A stretch of 64,000 bases of DNA, taken from contig NZ_JAIOJZ010000024.1 of the NCBI RefSeq assembly GCF_020404845.1, forward strand, positions 1 to 64,000, read 5' to 3'. The translations under genes were made by a program, and so were the position numbers. Of this stretch, positions 47,269 through 59,634 are shown piece after piece. This stretch comes from Streptomyces hyderabadensis. GTDB lineage: Bacteria > Actinomycetota > Actinomycetes > Streptomycetales > Streptomycetaceae. How positions within the stretch are numbered: position 1 is the stretch's first letter; each line of letters opens with the position of its first letter. The notes below the pieces were generated by a model. It was given only the letters and a program-made list of their open reading frames with translations, was not told the DNA's origin and searched no databases.

Positions 47269-48735
47269 TCAGCGCCGCAGTGTCAGCAGACCCGGGCGAT
47301 AGGGCAGAAGGCCGTAGTCGCCGCCGGAGCGTGGGTCGCGTCCCTGGTAGAGCAACTGCAGATTGCAGGGATCGACGGTCATGGTCTGATCGGGGCTGGT
47401 GCGGATCAGCTCGCCGTGGCTGATGTCGTCGGTCCAGGTGGCGCCGCTGTTGGCCTTGCCGGCGAAGGGATTGCCCTCGGTCGCGGCCTGGGGCGTCCAC
47501 GAGCCGTTCAGACTGGTGGCCGTGAACGAGCGGAAGTACCGGCCCTGCGAGCCGATCGCCTCGACGATCATGAGGTAGCGGTTCTGGCCCTGCAGCTTGT
47601 AGACCTGCGGGGCTTCGAACAGGTTGTTCGTCGTATCGCTCATGATCACTGTCGAGGTGGAGCCGAAGCTGCCCGGGAAGTTCCCGATCGGCATGCTCGC
47701 CCGGTAGATCTTGCCGTTGTCGCCGGCGAAGAACAGGTACATGTTCGTGCCGTCACCGATGAGTGTCTGGTCGATGGGTCCGGTTCCGGAGCCGGAGATG
47801 CTTCCGGAGAAGAGCGCCTGCTCGGACGACCAGCCGTTCGGGTCGGTGGGGTCGCTCGACGTCCGGTAGGAGAAGGCGGTCCCGCCCCACTGGTAGGCGA
47901 GCACCCAGATGTTCTTCGGCGCGAAGTAGAAGAGGGTGGGTGCGACGGTCGAGTTGGACATCGTGTTCTGGCCGGCCGAGGCCATCTCCGACCAGTCGGT
48001 GAACGGGCCGAAGTTCATCGACCCCCACCTCGTCCCGGTGTCGTGCGTGGTCGCGTAGACGAGTTGTCTGCCGTTGTAGGGGGCGACGGTGAAGTCCTTG
48101 AGCGAGACCCAACCCTGCTTGGGCTGTGCCAGCGCACCCGTCGACGACCAGTTGTAGCTCGAGGGAAGATCGCACGAGCCGGGGGTGTCGGCCCCGGCCT
48201 TGACGAGCCGCCACTGCTGGTTGGCGCCGCCCCAGTCGTCGTACTGGACGATGTTCGCGTTGTCGGCGGTGGAGCCGCCCTGCACTTCGAGGGCCTTGTT
48301 GCTGTGGCGCGAGACGATCCTCACGTAGCCGTCCGAGCTGTCGGCCAGCCGCCACTGCTGGTTGGTGCCGTTCAGGTCGGACCACTGGACGATCGAACCG
48401 CCGTTCGCGGTGGACCAGTTGTAGACGTCCAGCACCTTGCCCGAGTGACGGGACTTGATGCGGTAGTAGCCGTCCCCGGAGTCGACGAACTGCCACTGCT
48501 GCTGGTTCTGGTCGTTCCTGGTCCACTGGGTGATGCGGGCGCCGTCGCCGGTCGCCATGTTGTACACGTCCAGGGCTTTGCCGCTGTTGCGGTTGACCAG
48601 CACGTACGAGGCGTTGGGGTCCACGGTCGCGGCCTCGGCGGGCTGGGCACCGAGGAAGGCGGCCACCAGCAGCAAGGGCGCAAGGACGCCGAGCAGGCGT
48701 CTTGGACGGACCGGGGACAGGTGACGAAACCGCAT
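47269..48735 (-). CDS. abfB: Secreted GH62 alpha-L-arabinofuranosidase with N-terminal CBM13
   Basis: The 488-residue protein has a signal peptide (to about residue 36, QPAEAA), a ricin-type beta-trefoil CBM13 with three QxW repeats ([50 protein letters not shown]) and a C-terminal GH62 five-bladed propeller starting near [22 protein letters not shown]62 enzymes remove arabinose from arabinoxylan. The layout matches AbfB of S. lividans/coelicolor. ATG 48735 has AAGGAG 7 bp upstream. It is divergent from xlnA with a shared 581-bp control region. Confidence 0.93.
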   Translation of the reverse strand: MRFRHLSPVRPRRLLGVLAPLLLVAAFLGAQPAEAATVDPNASYVLVNRNSGKALDVYNMATGDGARITQWTRNDQNQQQWQFVDSGDGYYRIKSRHSGKVLDVYNWSTANGGSIVQWSDLNGTNQQWRLADSSDGYVRIVSRHSNKALEVQGGSTADNANIVQYDDWGGANQQWRLVKAGADTPGSCDLPSSYNWSSTGALAQPKQGWVSLKDFTVAPYNGRQLVYATTHDTGTRWGSMNFGPFTDWSEMASAGQNTMSNSTVAPTLFYFAPKNIWVLAYQWGGTAFSYRTSSDPTDPNGWSSEQALFSGSISGSGTGPIDQTLIGDGTNMYLFFAGDNGKIYRASMPIGNFPGSFGSTSTVIMSDTTNNLFEAPQVYKLQGQNRYLMIVEAIGSQGRYFRSFTATSLNGSWTPQAATEGNPFAGKANSGATWTDDISHGELIRTSPDQTMTVDPCNLQLLYQGRDPRSGGDYGLLPYRPGLLTLRR

Positions 48736-48817
48736 CAAAGGGCTCCTTGGGGGCGGGGGTCAGGTGCCGCCGATGCATCGCGGGGGCGACGGCCGCGCCG
48801 GGGTCGGGGAAACGAGG

Positions 48818-48830
48818 TCGAAAGTTTCGA
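48818..48830. promoter_or_regulatory. TCGAAAGTTTCGA operator, abfB side
   Basis: A perfect 13-bp palindrome, 83 bp upstream of abfB and 26 bp downstream of its -10, where a bound repressor would block elongation. GAAAnTTTC palindromes are known control sites of Streptomyces xylanolytic genes. A second copy lies 198 bp away at 49016. Confidence 0.75.
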
Positions 48831-48855
48831 TGAGATCCCGGCTCTGTGACGCCAC

Positions 48856-48884
48856 AAGCTAGGAAGGCCGGGCAGCGCGGTCAA
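48856..48884 (-). promoter_or_regulatory. abfB promoter
   Basis: Read on the minus strand, TTGACC (48884-48879) and TAGCTT (48861-48856) are separated by exactly 17 bp, a near-consensus vegetative promoter. Transcription would start near 48850, giving a leader of about 115 nt that contains the TCGAAAGTTTCGA operator. Confidence 0.7.
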
Positions 48885-49015
48885 GGTCTGTCACTGATCT
48901 GTCCATAAACATCCGCCTCGGCGGGCGCGGCGCACTCGCATTCTGGCCGTGGAACCGCAGGTGGCGCGCGGTAGGACTCCCTGCCCCTACGGCTCACTCC
49001 TCCTGGAGGAGCGAT

Positions 49016-49026
49016 CGAAAGTTTCG
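49016..49026. promoter_or_regulatory. CGAAAGTTTCG operator, xlnA side
   Basis: The 11-bp perfect palindrome repeats the core of the abfB operator, 290 bp upstream of xlnA. A weaker related word, GATTTCGAA, lies near 49119. The pair supports common repression of both xylan genes. Confidence 0.65.
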
Positions 49027-49056
49027 CATTCCAATCCGAAATTGCTGCTGCCGCGA

Positions 49057-49080
49057 GGGTTGACGAGCCACCGTCAACCC
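49057..49080. promoter_or_regulatory. GGGTTGACG/CGTCAACCC inverted repeat in the xlnA leader region
   Basis: Perfect 9-bp arms around AGCCAC lie 240 bp upstream of xlnA. The left arm contains TTGACG (49060-49065), a possible -35, with no good -10 at 17 bp. The rest of the interval to 49316 holds no gene; only a weak GTG-initiated frame overlaps it. Confidence 0.45.
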
Positions 49081-49286
49081 CTCAATCATCGTGTCTGCTA
49101 CCCCGACCGTTGGACGAGATTTCGAACCCTGCTGGTCCCGGGCCTGTCTCGTCCGGGTGAGGCTTGCACCGACGCACACGGCTCTTCGCGCAGCGGGAGA
49201 GGCGGGCGGGGCCGCGTGACGGCCTCCCGGCCGAGCCGCGACGGAGTGCCCCCGTGCCTGCGCCGGAAGACAGCGGTGTCCGGTGA

Positions 49287-50750
<1,464 letters not shown>

Positions 50751-50963
50751 CCGGCCGGCACAAGGACGCCCCCGGGGGTCGCGTGGGTCGCCCCGCCACG
50801 ACGGCGGCGGCCCACGCAGCCGGCATGCTCGTCCGAGCGCGGAGTGCCTGGCCGGTGCCGTTCACCAATCTGTGGCGCCCGTGAGACCGGACCCGTCGGT
50901 GTAAGCTCGAGGACGCCCTTGACCTGCACCAAGCAGGCAGGGAGCCGTCTTTCGGGAGCCGAC

Positions 50964-51383
50964 ATGCTGCGCACCATGTTCAAGTCCAAGATCCACCGTG
51001 CCACCGTCACCCAGGCCGACCTGCACTACGTCGGCTCGGTGACCATCGACGCCGATCTGCTGGACGCCGCCGATCTGTTGCCCGGTGAGCTGGTGCACAT
51101 CGTGGACATCACCAACGGGGCCCGGCTGGAGACCTACGTCATCGAGGGCGAGCGGGGATCCGGCGTGATCGGGATCAACGGGGCCGCGGCCCACCTCGTC
51201 CACCCCGGTGACCTCGTGATCCTCATCAGCTACGCCCAGGTCACCGACGCCGAGGCGCGCTCCCTGCGGCCCCGGGTCGTGCACGTGGACGGCGACAACC
51301 GTATCGTCGCCCTGGGCGCCGACGCGTCCGAGCCGGTGCCCGGCTCCGATCAGGAGCGCAGCCCCCAGGCCGTCTCGGCCTGA
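50964..51383 (+). CDS. panD: Aspartate 1-decarboxylase
   Basis: The 139-residue proenzyme begins [20 protein letters not shown] and has the self-cleavage site Gly-Ser in [12 protein letters not shown] (Ser 25), which yields the pyruvoyl cofactor. The core [20 protein letters not shown] is typical. It makes beta-alanine from aspartate for pantothenate and CoA synthesis. GGGAG precedes ATG 50964. The 213-bp upstream gap (50751-50963) holds no gene. The tail after residue 115 is longer than in E. coli PanD, as in other actinobacteria. Confidence 0.96.
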   Translation: MLRTMFKSKIHRATVTQADLHYVGSVTIDADLLDAADLLPGELVHIVDITNGARLETYVIEGERGSGVIGINGAAAHLVHPGDLVILISYAQVTDAEARSLRPRVVHVDGDNRIVALGADASEPVPGSDQERSPQAVSA

Positions 51384-51432
51384 CCTACCGGTGTACTGAC
51401 CTGCTGACCCCGCGGGGACGAGGAGTGTGGCC

Positions 51433-51777
51433 GTGAGTGACATCGAGATCCGTGACGACCGGGCGGCCGGACGGCTGGAGGCGGTCGCGGCCGGAGAGGT
51501 CGTCGGGCGTATCGAGTACTTCGTCCTCGACGCTCCCGGGCGGGCCGTCGTCCCGGTCCACACCATCGTCGAGCCGGCCCACGAGGGCCGGGGCATCGCC
51601 GGTTCCCTGGCGCGTGAGCTGTACGGGCTCGCGCGCCGGGAGGGCGTCGCGGTCGCCCCGCTGTGCCCCTACGTCGTGAAGTGGGCCGAGCGCCACCCGG
51701 ACGAGGCGCCCGCCGCCGATCCGGAGCTGCTGCGCGCCGCGAAGGAGTGGCTCGTGGCGCATCCCGGGCTGTTCTGA
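51433..51777 (+). CDS. Small GNAT-type N-acetyltransferase (YjdJ/GTL3B-like)
   Basis: The roughly 114-residue protein has the reduced GNAT fold of the YjdJ type: AAGRLEAVAAGEVVGRIEYF, then VPVHTIVEPAHEGRGIAGSL with the acetyl-CoA loop EGRGIA, and APLCPYVVKWAERHPD at the end. The CPYV word is typical of the family. GTG 51433 has AGGAG 7 bp upstream; GTG 51427 is also possible. It sits between panD and the racemase-like gene with short gaps (about 50 bp each) and may be co-transcribed. The substrate is unknown. Confidence 0.88.
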   Translation: MSDIEIRDDRAAGRLEAVAAGEVVGRIEYFVLDAPGRAVVPVHTIVEPAHEGRGIAGSLARELYGLARREGVAVAPLCPYVVKWAERHPDEAPAADPELLRAAKEWLVAHPGLF

Positions 51778-51821
51778 GCGGGTACCGGGAGAACAAGCAA
51801 GAGGGAAGGGCGGAGACACGC

Positions 51822-52499
51822 GTGCTTGCGCTCCTGCACACCTCGCCCGTTCACGTGCCGGTCTTCGACGCGCTGCGTGACGCCGGGCATCCCGGTCTGG
51901 AGCTGCGGCACCACGTCGACGCCTCCCTGCTGGAGCGGGCGCGGCGGGACGGGCCCGGGGCGGTGGCCGACTCCGTCGCGGCCGTGCTGGGCCGGGCGGT
52001 GGCGGAAGGGGCGTGCGCCGTGCTGTGCACCTGCTCGACCATCGGCGGTGTCGCCGAGGCGGCCGCCGCCGGGGTCGGGGTGCCGGTGCTCCGGGTGGAC
52101 CGGCCCATGGCCGCCGCCGCGGTGGCCGTCGGCCCGCGGGTCCTCGTCCTCGCCGCGCTGGAGAGCACGCTCGCGCCGACGGTGGCCCTGATCGAGGAGG
52201 AGGCCCGGCGCGCGGACCGCCCCGTGGCGGTGCGGACCCGGCTGGTGGAGGGTGCCTGGCCGCTGTTCGAGGCCGGTGACGGCGCGGGCTACCTGCGCCG
52301 GGTCGCCGAGGCGGCCGACTCCGTGACCGGCGCGGACGTGATCGTCCTGGCCCAGGCGTCCATGGCGCCCGCCGCGGAGTCGGCGAACGCCCGGGTCCCC
52401 GTGCTGGCCAGCCCCGCGCCGGGACTGGCGGCCGGGGCGGCTGCGGCACGCCAGGGCCGGCTGAGCCACTCGGGCCCGGCGGTTCATACGGCTGAGTGA
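51822..52499 (+). CDS. Aspartate/glutamate racemase-like (Asp/Glu/hydantoin racemase superfamily) protein
   Basis: The 225-residue protein has two similar alpha/beta halves as in Asp/Glu racemases. The first-half Cys motif is present (AVLCTCSTIGG), but the matching second-half Cys position reads IVLAQASMAPA. With only one catalytic Cys it may be a one-base enzyme such as an arylmalonate-decarboxylase-like or maleate-isomerase-like relative, or an inactive racemase. GTG 51822 has CGGAGA 7-9 bp upstream. It is third in a close series after panD and the GNAT gene. Confidence 0.75.
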   Translation: MLALLHTSPVHVPVFDALRDAGHPGLELRHHVDASLLERARRDGPGAVADSVAAVLGRAVAEGACAVLCTCSTIGGVAEAAAAGVGVPVLRVDRPMAAAAVAVGPRVLVLAALESTLAPTVALIEEEARRADRPVAVRTRLVEGAWPLFEAGDGAGYLRRVAEAADSVTGADVIVLAQASMAPAAESANARVPVLASPAPGLAAGAAAARQGRLSHSGPAVHTAE

Positions 52500-52574
52500 G
52501 TGGGGCGGCGGCCCTCGGGTAGGCGGGGGACAAGTCCAGAGCCGACGTCGACCGACTGGCCGGAGGACAGCGCC

Positions 52575-52925
52575 ATGACGAACCCGTATCCGGATCCCGT
52601 TCCGCCTGGTCCCACGCCGGGGCCCACCCCCGGTCCGGACCCGGAGCCCCCGCATCCGCACCCGGACCCGGCCTCGCCCCCTGTCCCGGGTCCGGAGCCG
52701 ACCCCTCCGCCTCCGCCCCCCGGTCCCGGGCCGCAGCCCACGCCCCAGCCTCCGGGGCCCGGCCCGCAGCCTCCCGGACCCGGCCCGCAGCCCACCCCTC
52801 CGCCCCCGGGCCCCGGCCCGCAGCCGCCACCGGAGCCGCCGGGGCCTCCCGGGCCCTCGCCGTCGCCGATCCCGCCGGGGCCCGAGCCCGTGCCCGACCC
52901 CGAGCCGGGGCCGCCGCTCACCTGA
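52575..52925 (+). CDS. Proline-rich low-complexity protein
   Basis: The 116-residue protein is about half Pro, in repeats of PGPTPGP, PGPGPQP and PPPPGPGPQP, with Glu and Asp interspersed. GGAGGAC lies 8 bp before ATG 52575, supporting translation. There is no signal or structured domain. It would form a polyproline II rod. Similar short Pro-rich genes occur in other Streptomyces, without known function. Because composition alone keeps this frame open, some doubt remains. Confidence 0.6.
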   Translation: MTNPYPDPVPPGPTPGPTPGPDPEPPHPHPDPASPPVPGPEPTPPPPPPGPGPQPTPQPPGPGPQPPGPGPQPTPPPPGPGPQPPPEPPGPPGPSPSPIPPGPEPVPDPEPGPPLT

Positions 52926-52955
52926 GCGAGGGGGAGGCAGAGGGCGGGGAAGGGG

Positions 52956-54395
52956 CTACGCCGTGACCTCCGACCGGTCCCCGCCCCAGAGCGTGTGGAA
53001 GGCGCCGTCCCGATCCGTCCTGCGGTAGGTGTGCGCCCCGAAGAAGTCCCGCTGCCCCTGGGTCAGCGCGGCGGGCAGCCGCTCGGCGCGCAGGGCGTCG
53101 TAGTAGGCGAGGGCGGCGGCGAACCCCGGCGTCGGTACGCCCTGCCGGGTCGCGGCGACCAGAACCTCGCGCCAGTCGTCCTGCGCGGCGGCGATCTCCT
53201 GGGCGAAGGTCTCGTCCGACAGCAGACTCGGCAGGTCCGGCCTGGCGTCGTACGCGGCCCGGATGCGGTCCAGGAAGGCGGCCCGGATGATGCAGCCGCC
53301 GCGCCAGATCGCGGAGACGGCACCCAGGTCGATGTCCCAGCCGTACTCCTCGCTGCCCGCGGCGATCTCGTGGAAGCCCTGCGTGTACGACACGATCTTC
53401 GACGCGTACAGCGCCTGCTCGACGCGGTCGGCGAAGGCGGCCGCCTCCGACTCGCCGAGCGGCGACGCCTTCGGGCCCGCCAGGCCGCGCGAGGCCTCCC
53501 GCAGCGCCGCGTGACCGGACAGTGAGCGGGCGAACACCGCCTCCGCGATGCCGGACACCGGCACGCCCAGGTCCAGCGCGATCTGCACGGTCCAGCGACC
53601 GGTGCCCTTCTGTTCCGCCTGGTCGACCACCACGTCCACGAACGGCCGGCCCGTCGCCGCGTCCACGTGCGACAGCACCTCCGCCGTGATCTCGATCAGG
53701 TACGAGTCCAGGCGGCCGGTGTTCCAGGTGCGGAAGATCTCCGCAATCTGCGCGGGGGAGTACCCGGCGACGTCGCGCAGCAGTTGGTACGCCTCGCCGA
53801 TCAGCTGCATGTCGGCGTACTCGATGCCGTTGTGCACCATCTTGACGAAGTGCCCGGCACCGTCCGGACCGACGTGCGTGACGCACGGTGCCTCGTCCGC
53901 GGCCTTCGCCGAGATCTTCTCCAGCATCGGGCCCAGCGACGCGTACGACTCCTTCGAGCCGCCCGGCATGATGCTCGGCCCGTGCAGCGCGCCCTCCTCA
54001 CCGCCGGAGATGCCGGTGCCCACGAAGTGGATGCCCTGTTCGCGCAGTTCGCGCTCCCGGCGCCGGGTGTCCGCGAAGTGTGCGTTGCCGCCGTCGATGA
54101 TCATGTCGCCGGGCTCCAGGAGCGGGGCGAACTCCCGGATCACCGCGTCCGTCGGGTCACCGGCCTTCACCATGATCACCAGGCGCCGCGGCCGCTCCAG
54201 CGCGGCCACGAACTCCTTGGCGGTCTCGGTCGCGACGAAGTCGCCCTCGCTGCCGAACTCCTCCACCAGCGCGTGCGTGCGCGACGCGGTCCGGTTGTGC
54301 ACCGCGACCGTGTAGCCGTTGCGGGCGAAGTTGCGGGCGAGGTTGCGGCCCATGACCGCGAGACCCGTGACGCCGATCTGCGCTGTAGTGCTCAT
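52956..54395 (-). CDS. gnd: 6-phosphogluconate dehydrogenase, NADP-dependent, decarboxylating
   Basis: The 479-residue protein has the Rossmann start IGVTGLAVMGRNLARNFARN with the NRT cofactor loop, VIMVKAGDPTDAVI, the substrate motif GTGISGGEEGALHGPSIMPG, the catalytic Lys/Asn stretch GAGHFVKMVHNGIEYADMQL, and the C-terminal RDFFGAHTYRR tail of the 470-residue long form. It oxidises 6-phosphogluconate to ribulose 5-phosphate in the pentose phosphate pathway, yielding NADPH. ATG 54395 lacks a strong ribosome binding site. The leader upstream contains 16-bp tandem repeats. Confidence 0.97.
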   Translation of the reverse strand: MSTTAQIGVTGLAVMGRNLARNFARNGYTVAVHNRTASRTHALVEEFGSEGDFVATETAKEFVAALERPRRLVIMVKAGDPTDAVIREFAPLLEPGDMIIDGGNAHFADTRRRERELREQGIHFVGTGISGGEEGALHGPSIMPGGSKESYASLGPMLEKISAKAADEAPCVTHVGPDGAGHFVKMVHNGIEYADMQLIGEAYQLLRDVAGYSPAQIAEIFRTWNTGRLDSYLIEITAEVLSHVDAATGRPFVDVVVDQAEQKGTGRWTVQIALDLGVPVSGIAEAVFARSLSGHAALREASRGLAGPKASPLGESEAAAFADRVEQALYASKIVSYTQGFHEIAAGSEEYGWDIDLGAVSAIWRGGCIIRAAFLDRIRAAYDARPDLPSLLSDETFAQEIAAAQDDWREVLVAATRQGVPTPGFAAALAYYDALRAERLPAALTQGQRDFFGAHTYRRTDRDGAFHTLWGGDRSEVTA

Positions 54396-54422
54396 TGGGT
54401 TGGCTCCTAGTGACCTTGGTGA

Positions 54423-54486
54423 CTGTCGTGCTCTGTGTCTGTCGTGCCCTGAGACTGTCGTGCCCTGTGTCGGTGGTGCCTGTGCC
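54423..54486. repeat. 16-bp tandem repeats in the gnd leader
   Basis: Three close copies of CTGTCGTGCCCTGTGT (54423-54438, 54439-54454, 54455-54470; differences at 1-3 positions) and a fourth degenerate copy (to 54486) begin 28 bp upstream of gnd. The remaining gap to 54750 holds no gene. The repeats may be an expandable leader element or an array of binding sites. Confidence 0.85.
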
Positions 54487-54666
54487 GGTGTTCGCCAGTA
54501 TCGCCGGTTTCGCCGCTCGACCACGCTGACGTGCCGGGACACCCGCCGCATCTTCCGCCGGCCGGTCCGGCTGTCGGGACTTCAGTACGGGCGGGAGGGG
54601 CCGGGTGCCTCAGTGGGCCGGCCTGCCACCGGTCAACGGCCGCGCGTTCCCGGCCACTCGGGGTGA

Positions 54667-57289
<2,623 letters not shown>

Positions 57290-57516
57290 CGGCTGCTCCT
57301 CTGCGTGAGGCGGGGGCGCTGGGCCCGGCGCGGCGAACGGTCGTCATCCATGGACAACACGATGCCGTCTCAGGGTCTTCCCGTCGTCGTCCCTGAGCAT
57401 TCATTGGGTCCTACTACCGATGGAGTACGACGGCGCCGCCGTCCTCCCCAGGGTGGGCGACTCGAGCCCCCGACCCCTGGCCCGGCCCCTCAGGGGCACT
57501 GATACTACTGCTCTCC

Positions 57517-58383
57517 GTGGACCTCGACCCCGACCTCTCCGCCCTCCGCCCGCTCGGCGGCTTCTTCGTCCTGCACGCCTCGTGTCCGGTGCCCCCGGGG
57601 CGGACCGCCGACGCCGCGCCCCTCGTACACGCCTACGCACCCGGGTACGGAAACGCGGCGGCGGACGTTCAGGTTCCGGTGCAGCGCGCCGATCCGCTGG
57701 GACACCGGGTCCGCAAGGTCGCCGCCGCCCTCGGTGCCCCGGAGACCCGGGTTGCCGCCTCCGTGGCCCAGCAGGGGCTCGCGGCCCGCCTGTGGTCGGT
57801 GGCCCTGGCCTGCGCCGCCCGGTACGGCCACGTCCCGGACCTCGATCCGCGCCTGCTGCACTGGGACCCCGAGGCCACCGCTCCCGACGACCTGTGGCTC
57901 ACCGAGGTGCGCGCCCGTCCCGCGGACACCGACACCCTCGCGGACGTCGTCCTGAACACCCACCTGGCTCCCCTCACCGAGGCCGTGCACGCCCGCTACG
58001 GCGTCGCGAGGGGACTGCTGCGCGGCAACGCGGCCTCCGCCCTGGCGGGCGCCGGACGCGAACTGGACCGCTGGGCCCGCCGCCAGGGCCATGCGGACAC
58101 CGCCGCCCGCGCCCGGTCCCTCACCGCCGGCCTGCTGGCCCACCCCCTGCTCGCCGGGACCGGGACGCTCACCGGTACCTCCTTCCGGCGCCGCAGTTGC
58201 TGCCTGTACTACCGGGTGCCGGGCGGCGGCGTCTGCGGCGACTGCTGCTTCCCGAGCCCGCCGGGCCCCGGCCGTTCCCGGCGCCAACCGGGCCCCGTAC
58301 GCTCCCCGGAACCCGCCCGTTCCCCGCGCCCGCCGGACAGCGGCCGCCCTCCGCGCTCTTCCCCGGGAGCCCGCTCTGGGTGA
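57517..58383 (+). CDS. FhuF-like ferric-siderophore reductase/[2Fe-2S] protein
   Basis: The 288-residue protein has the FhuF-type C-terminal cluster motif SCCLYYRVPGGGVCGDCC, with CC, ten residues, CxxC. The N-terminal part is alpha/beta of the siderophore-interacting type (LAARLWSVALACAARYGHVP, PDDLWLTEVRARP). The tail after residue 240 is Pro/Arg-rich and probably disordered. GTG 57517 is close behind a -10-like TACTAC (57503-57508), so the message may be leaderless. No siderophore gene is adjacent. It would reduce Fe(III) in a siderophore complex. Confidence 0.82.
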   Translation: MDLDPDLSALRPLGGFFVLHASCPVPPGRTADAAPLVHAYAPGYGNAAADVQVPVQRADPLGHRVRKVAAALGAPETRVAASVAQQGLAARLWSVALACAARYGHVPDLDPRLLHWDPEATAPDDLWLTEVRARPADTDTLADVVLNTHLAPLTEAVHARYGVARGLLRGNAASALAGAGRELDRWARRQGHADTAARARSLTAGLLAHPLLAGTGTLTGTSFRRRSCCLYYRVPGGGVCGDCCFPSPPGPGRSRRQPGPVRSPEPARSPRPPDSGRPPRSSPGARSG

Positions 58384-58420
58384 CCATGAGGGAACCAGCC
58401 GCCGAGACGGGAGGTTCCGG

Positions 58421-59584
58421 GTGCGCGTGGGACTGCTGACCCGTGAGTTCCCGCCGGACGTCTACGGCGGCGCCGGGGTCCACGTCGAGTTCCTCGCCCG
58501 GGAACTCGCCCGTCTCGTGGACCTGGACGTGCACAGCTGGGGCGAGGGCCGCAGCGACGGCGTGCTGCGCCACCGGCCCTGGTCCGTGCTCGACGGCGCC
58601 AACGACGCGTTGCGCACCTTCTCCGTGGACCTCGCCATGACCGCCGCCCTCGAAGGGCGCGAACTGGTGCACTCCCACACCTGGTACGCCAACCTCGGCG
58701 GCCACCTCGCCAAGCTCCTGCACGGCGTCCCGCACGTGATGACCGCCCACTCCCTGGAGCCTCTGCGCCCCTGGAAGGCCGAGCAGCTCGGCGGCGGCTA
58801 CACCCTGTCCGGCTGGGCCGAGCGCACCGCGATCGAGGCGGCCGACGCGGTGATCGCCGTCTCCGGGGCGATGCGTTCCGACATCCTCGGCTGCTACCCG
58901 GCGCTCGACCCCGCCAGGGTCCACGTCGTGCACAACGGCATCGACTCCAGGCTCTACCGGCCCGACCACGGCACCGACGCGCTGGACCGGATCGGCCTGG
59001 ACCGCTCCCGCCCCTACGTCCTGTTCGTCGGCCGCATCACCCGCCAGAAGGGCGTGCCCCACCTGCTGCGCGCGGTGCGGGACATCGACTCGGCCGCACA
59101 GGTCGTGCTGTGCGCGGGCGCCCCGGACACCCCCGAGATCGACCAGGAGTTCCGCGGCCTCTTCGCCGAGCTGAGCCGCACCCGCGAGGGCGTGCACTGG
59201 ATCCCGCGGATGCTGCCGCGCCCGGAGGTGGTCCAGCTGCTGACCCACGCCGCCGTCTTCGTCTGCCCGTCCGTCTACGAGCCCCTGGGCATCGTCAACC
59301 TGGAGGCGATGGCCTGCGCCACCCCCGTGGTGGCCTCCCGGGTGGGCGGTATCCCCGAGGTCGTGGCCGACGGCGAAACGGGGGTACTCGTACCGCGGGA
59401 GGGCGTCGGGGACGCGGACTTCGAGGCCGGTCTCGCGCGTGCGCTGGACTCCGTGCTCGCGGACCCGGACGCCGCCCGGCGGATGGGCGAGGCGGGGCGG
59501 GCCCGCGCGGTGGCGGAGTTCGGCTGGGACGCGATCGCGCGCCGCACGGTCCGGCTCTACGAGGAGATCCTCAAGCAGGCTTGA
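58421..59584 (+). CDS. glgA: Glycogen synthase-like glycosyltransferase (GT4; GlgA/GlgM)
   Basis: The 387-residue GT4 enzyme begins VRVGLLTREFPPDVYGGAGV, the donor-binding start of actinobacterial GlgA. Further blocks are ELVHSHTWYANLGGHLAKLL, VHVVHNGIDSRLYRP, LFVGRITRQKGVPHLLRAVR and SVYEPLGIVNLEAMACATPV with the conserved Glu. In actinobacteria this protein makes alpha-maltose 1-phosphate from ADP-glucose (GlgM) or extends glycogen. GGGAGG lies 6 bp before GTG 58421. glgC follows 50 bp later and supplies its ADP-glucose. Confidence 0.92.
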   Translation: MRVGLLTREFPPDVYGGAGVHVEFLARELARLVDLDVHSWGEGRSDGVLRHRPWSVLDGANDALRTFSVDLAMTAALEGRELVHSHTWYANLGGHLAKLLHGVPHVMTAHSLEPLRPWKAEQLGGGYTLSGWAERTAIEAADAVIAVSGAMRSDILGCYPALDPARVHVVHNGIDSRLYRPDHGTDALDRIGLDRSRPYVLFVGRITRQKGVPHLLRAVRDIDSAAQVVLCAGAPDTPEIDQEFRGLFAELSRTREGVHWIPRMLPRPEVVQLLTHAAVFVCPSVYEPLGIVNLEAMACATPVVASRVGGIPEVVADGETGVLVPREGVGDADFEAGLARALDSVLADPDAARRMGEAGRARAVAEFGWDAIARRTVRLYEEILKQA

Positions 59585-59634
59585 GCTGCCCCGCCCGGGG
59601 CGGCCGAGGGTGAACGAGGGTGAGGGGAGCGGCC

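Noticed and set aside
57450-57485. tRNA-like words (CTCGAGCCCCCGACC) upstream of the FhuF-like gene
   Set aside because: No anticodon arm, acceptor stem or D-arm can be folded on either strand.
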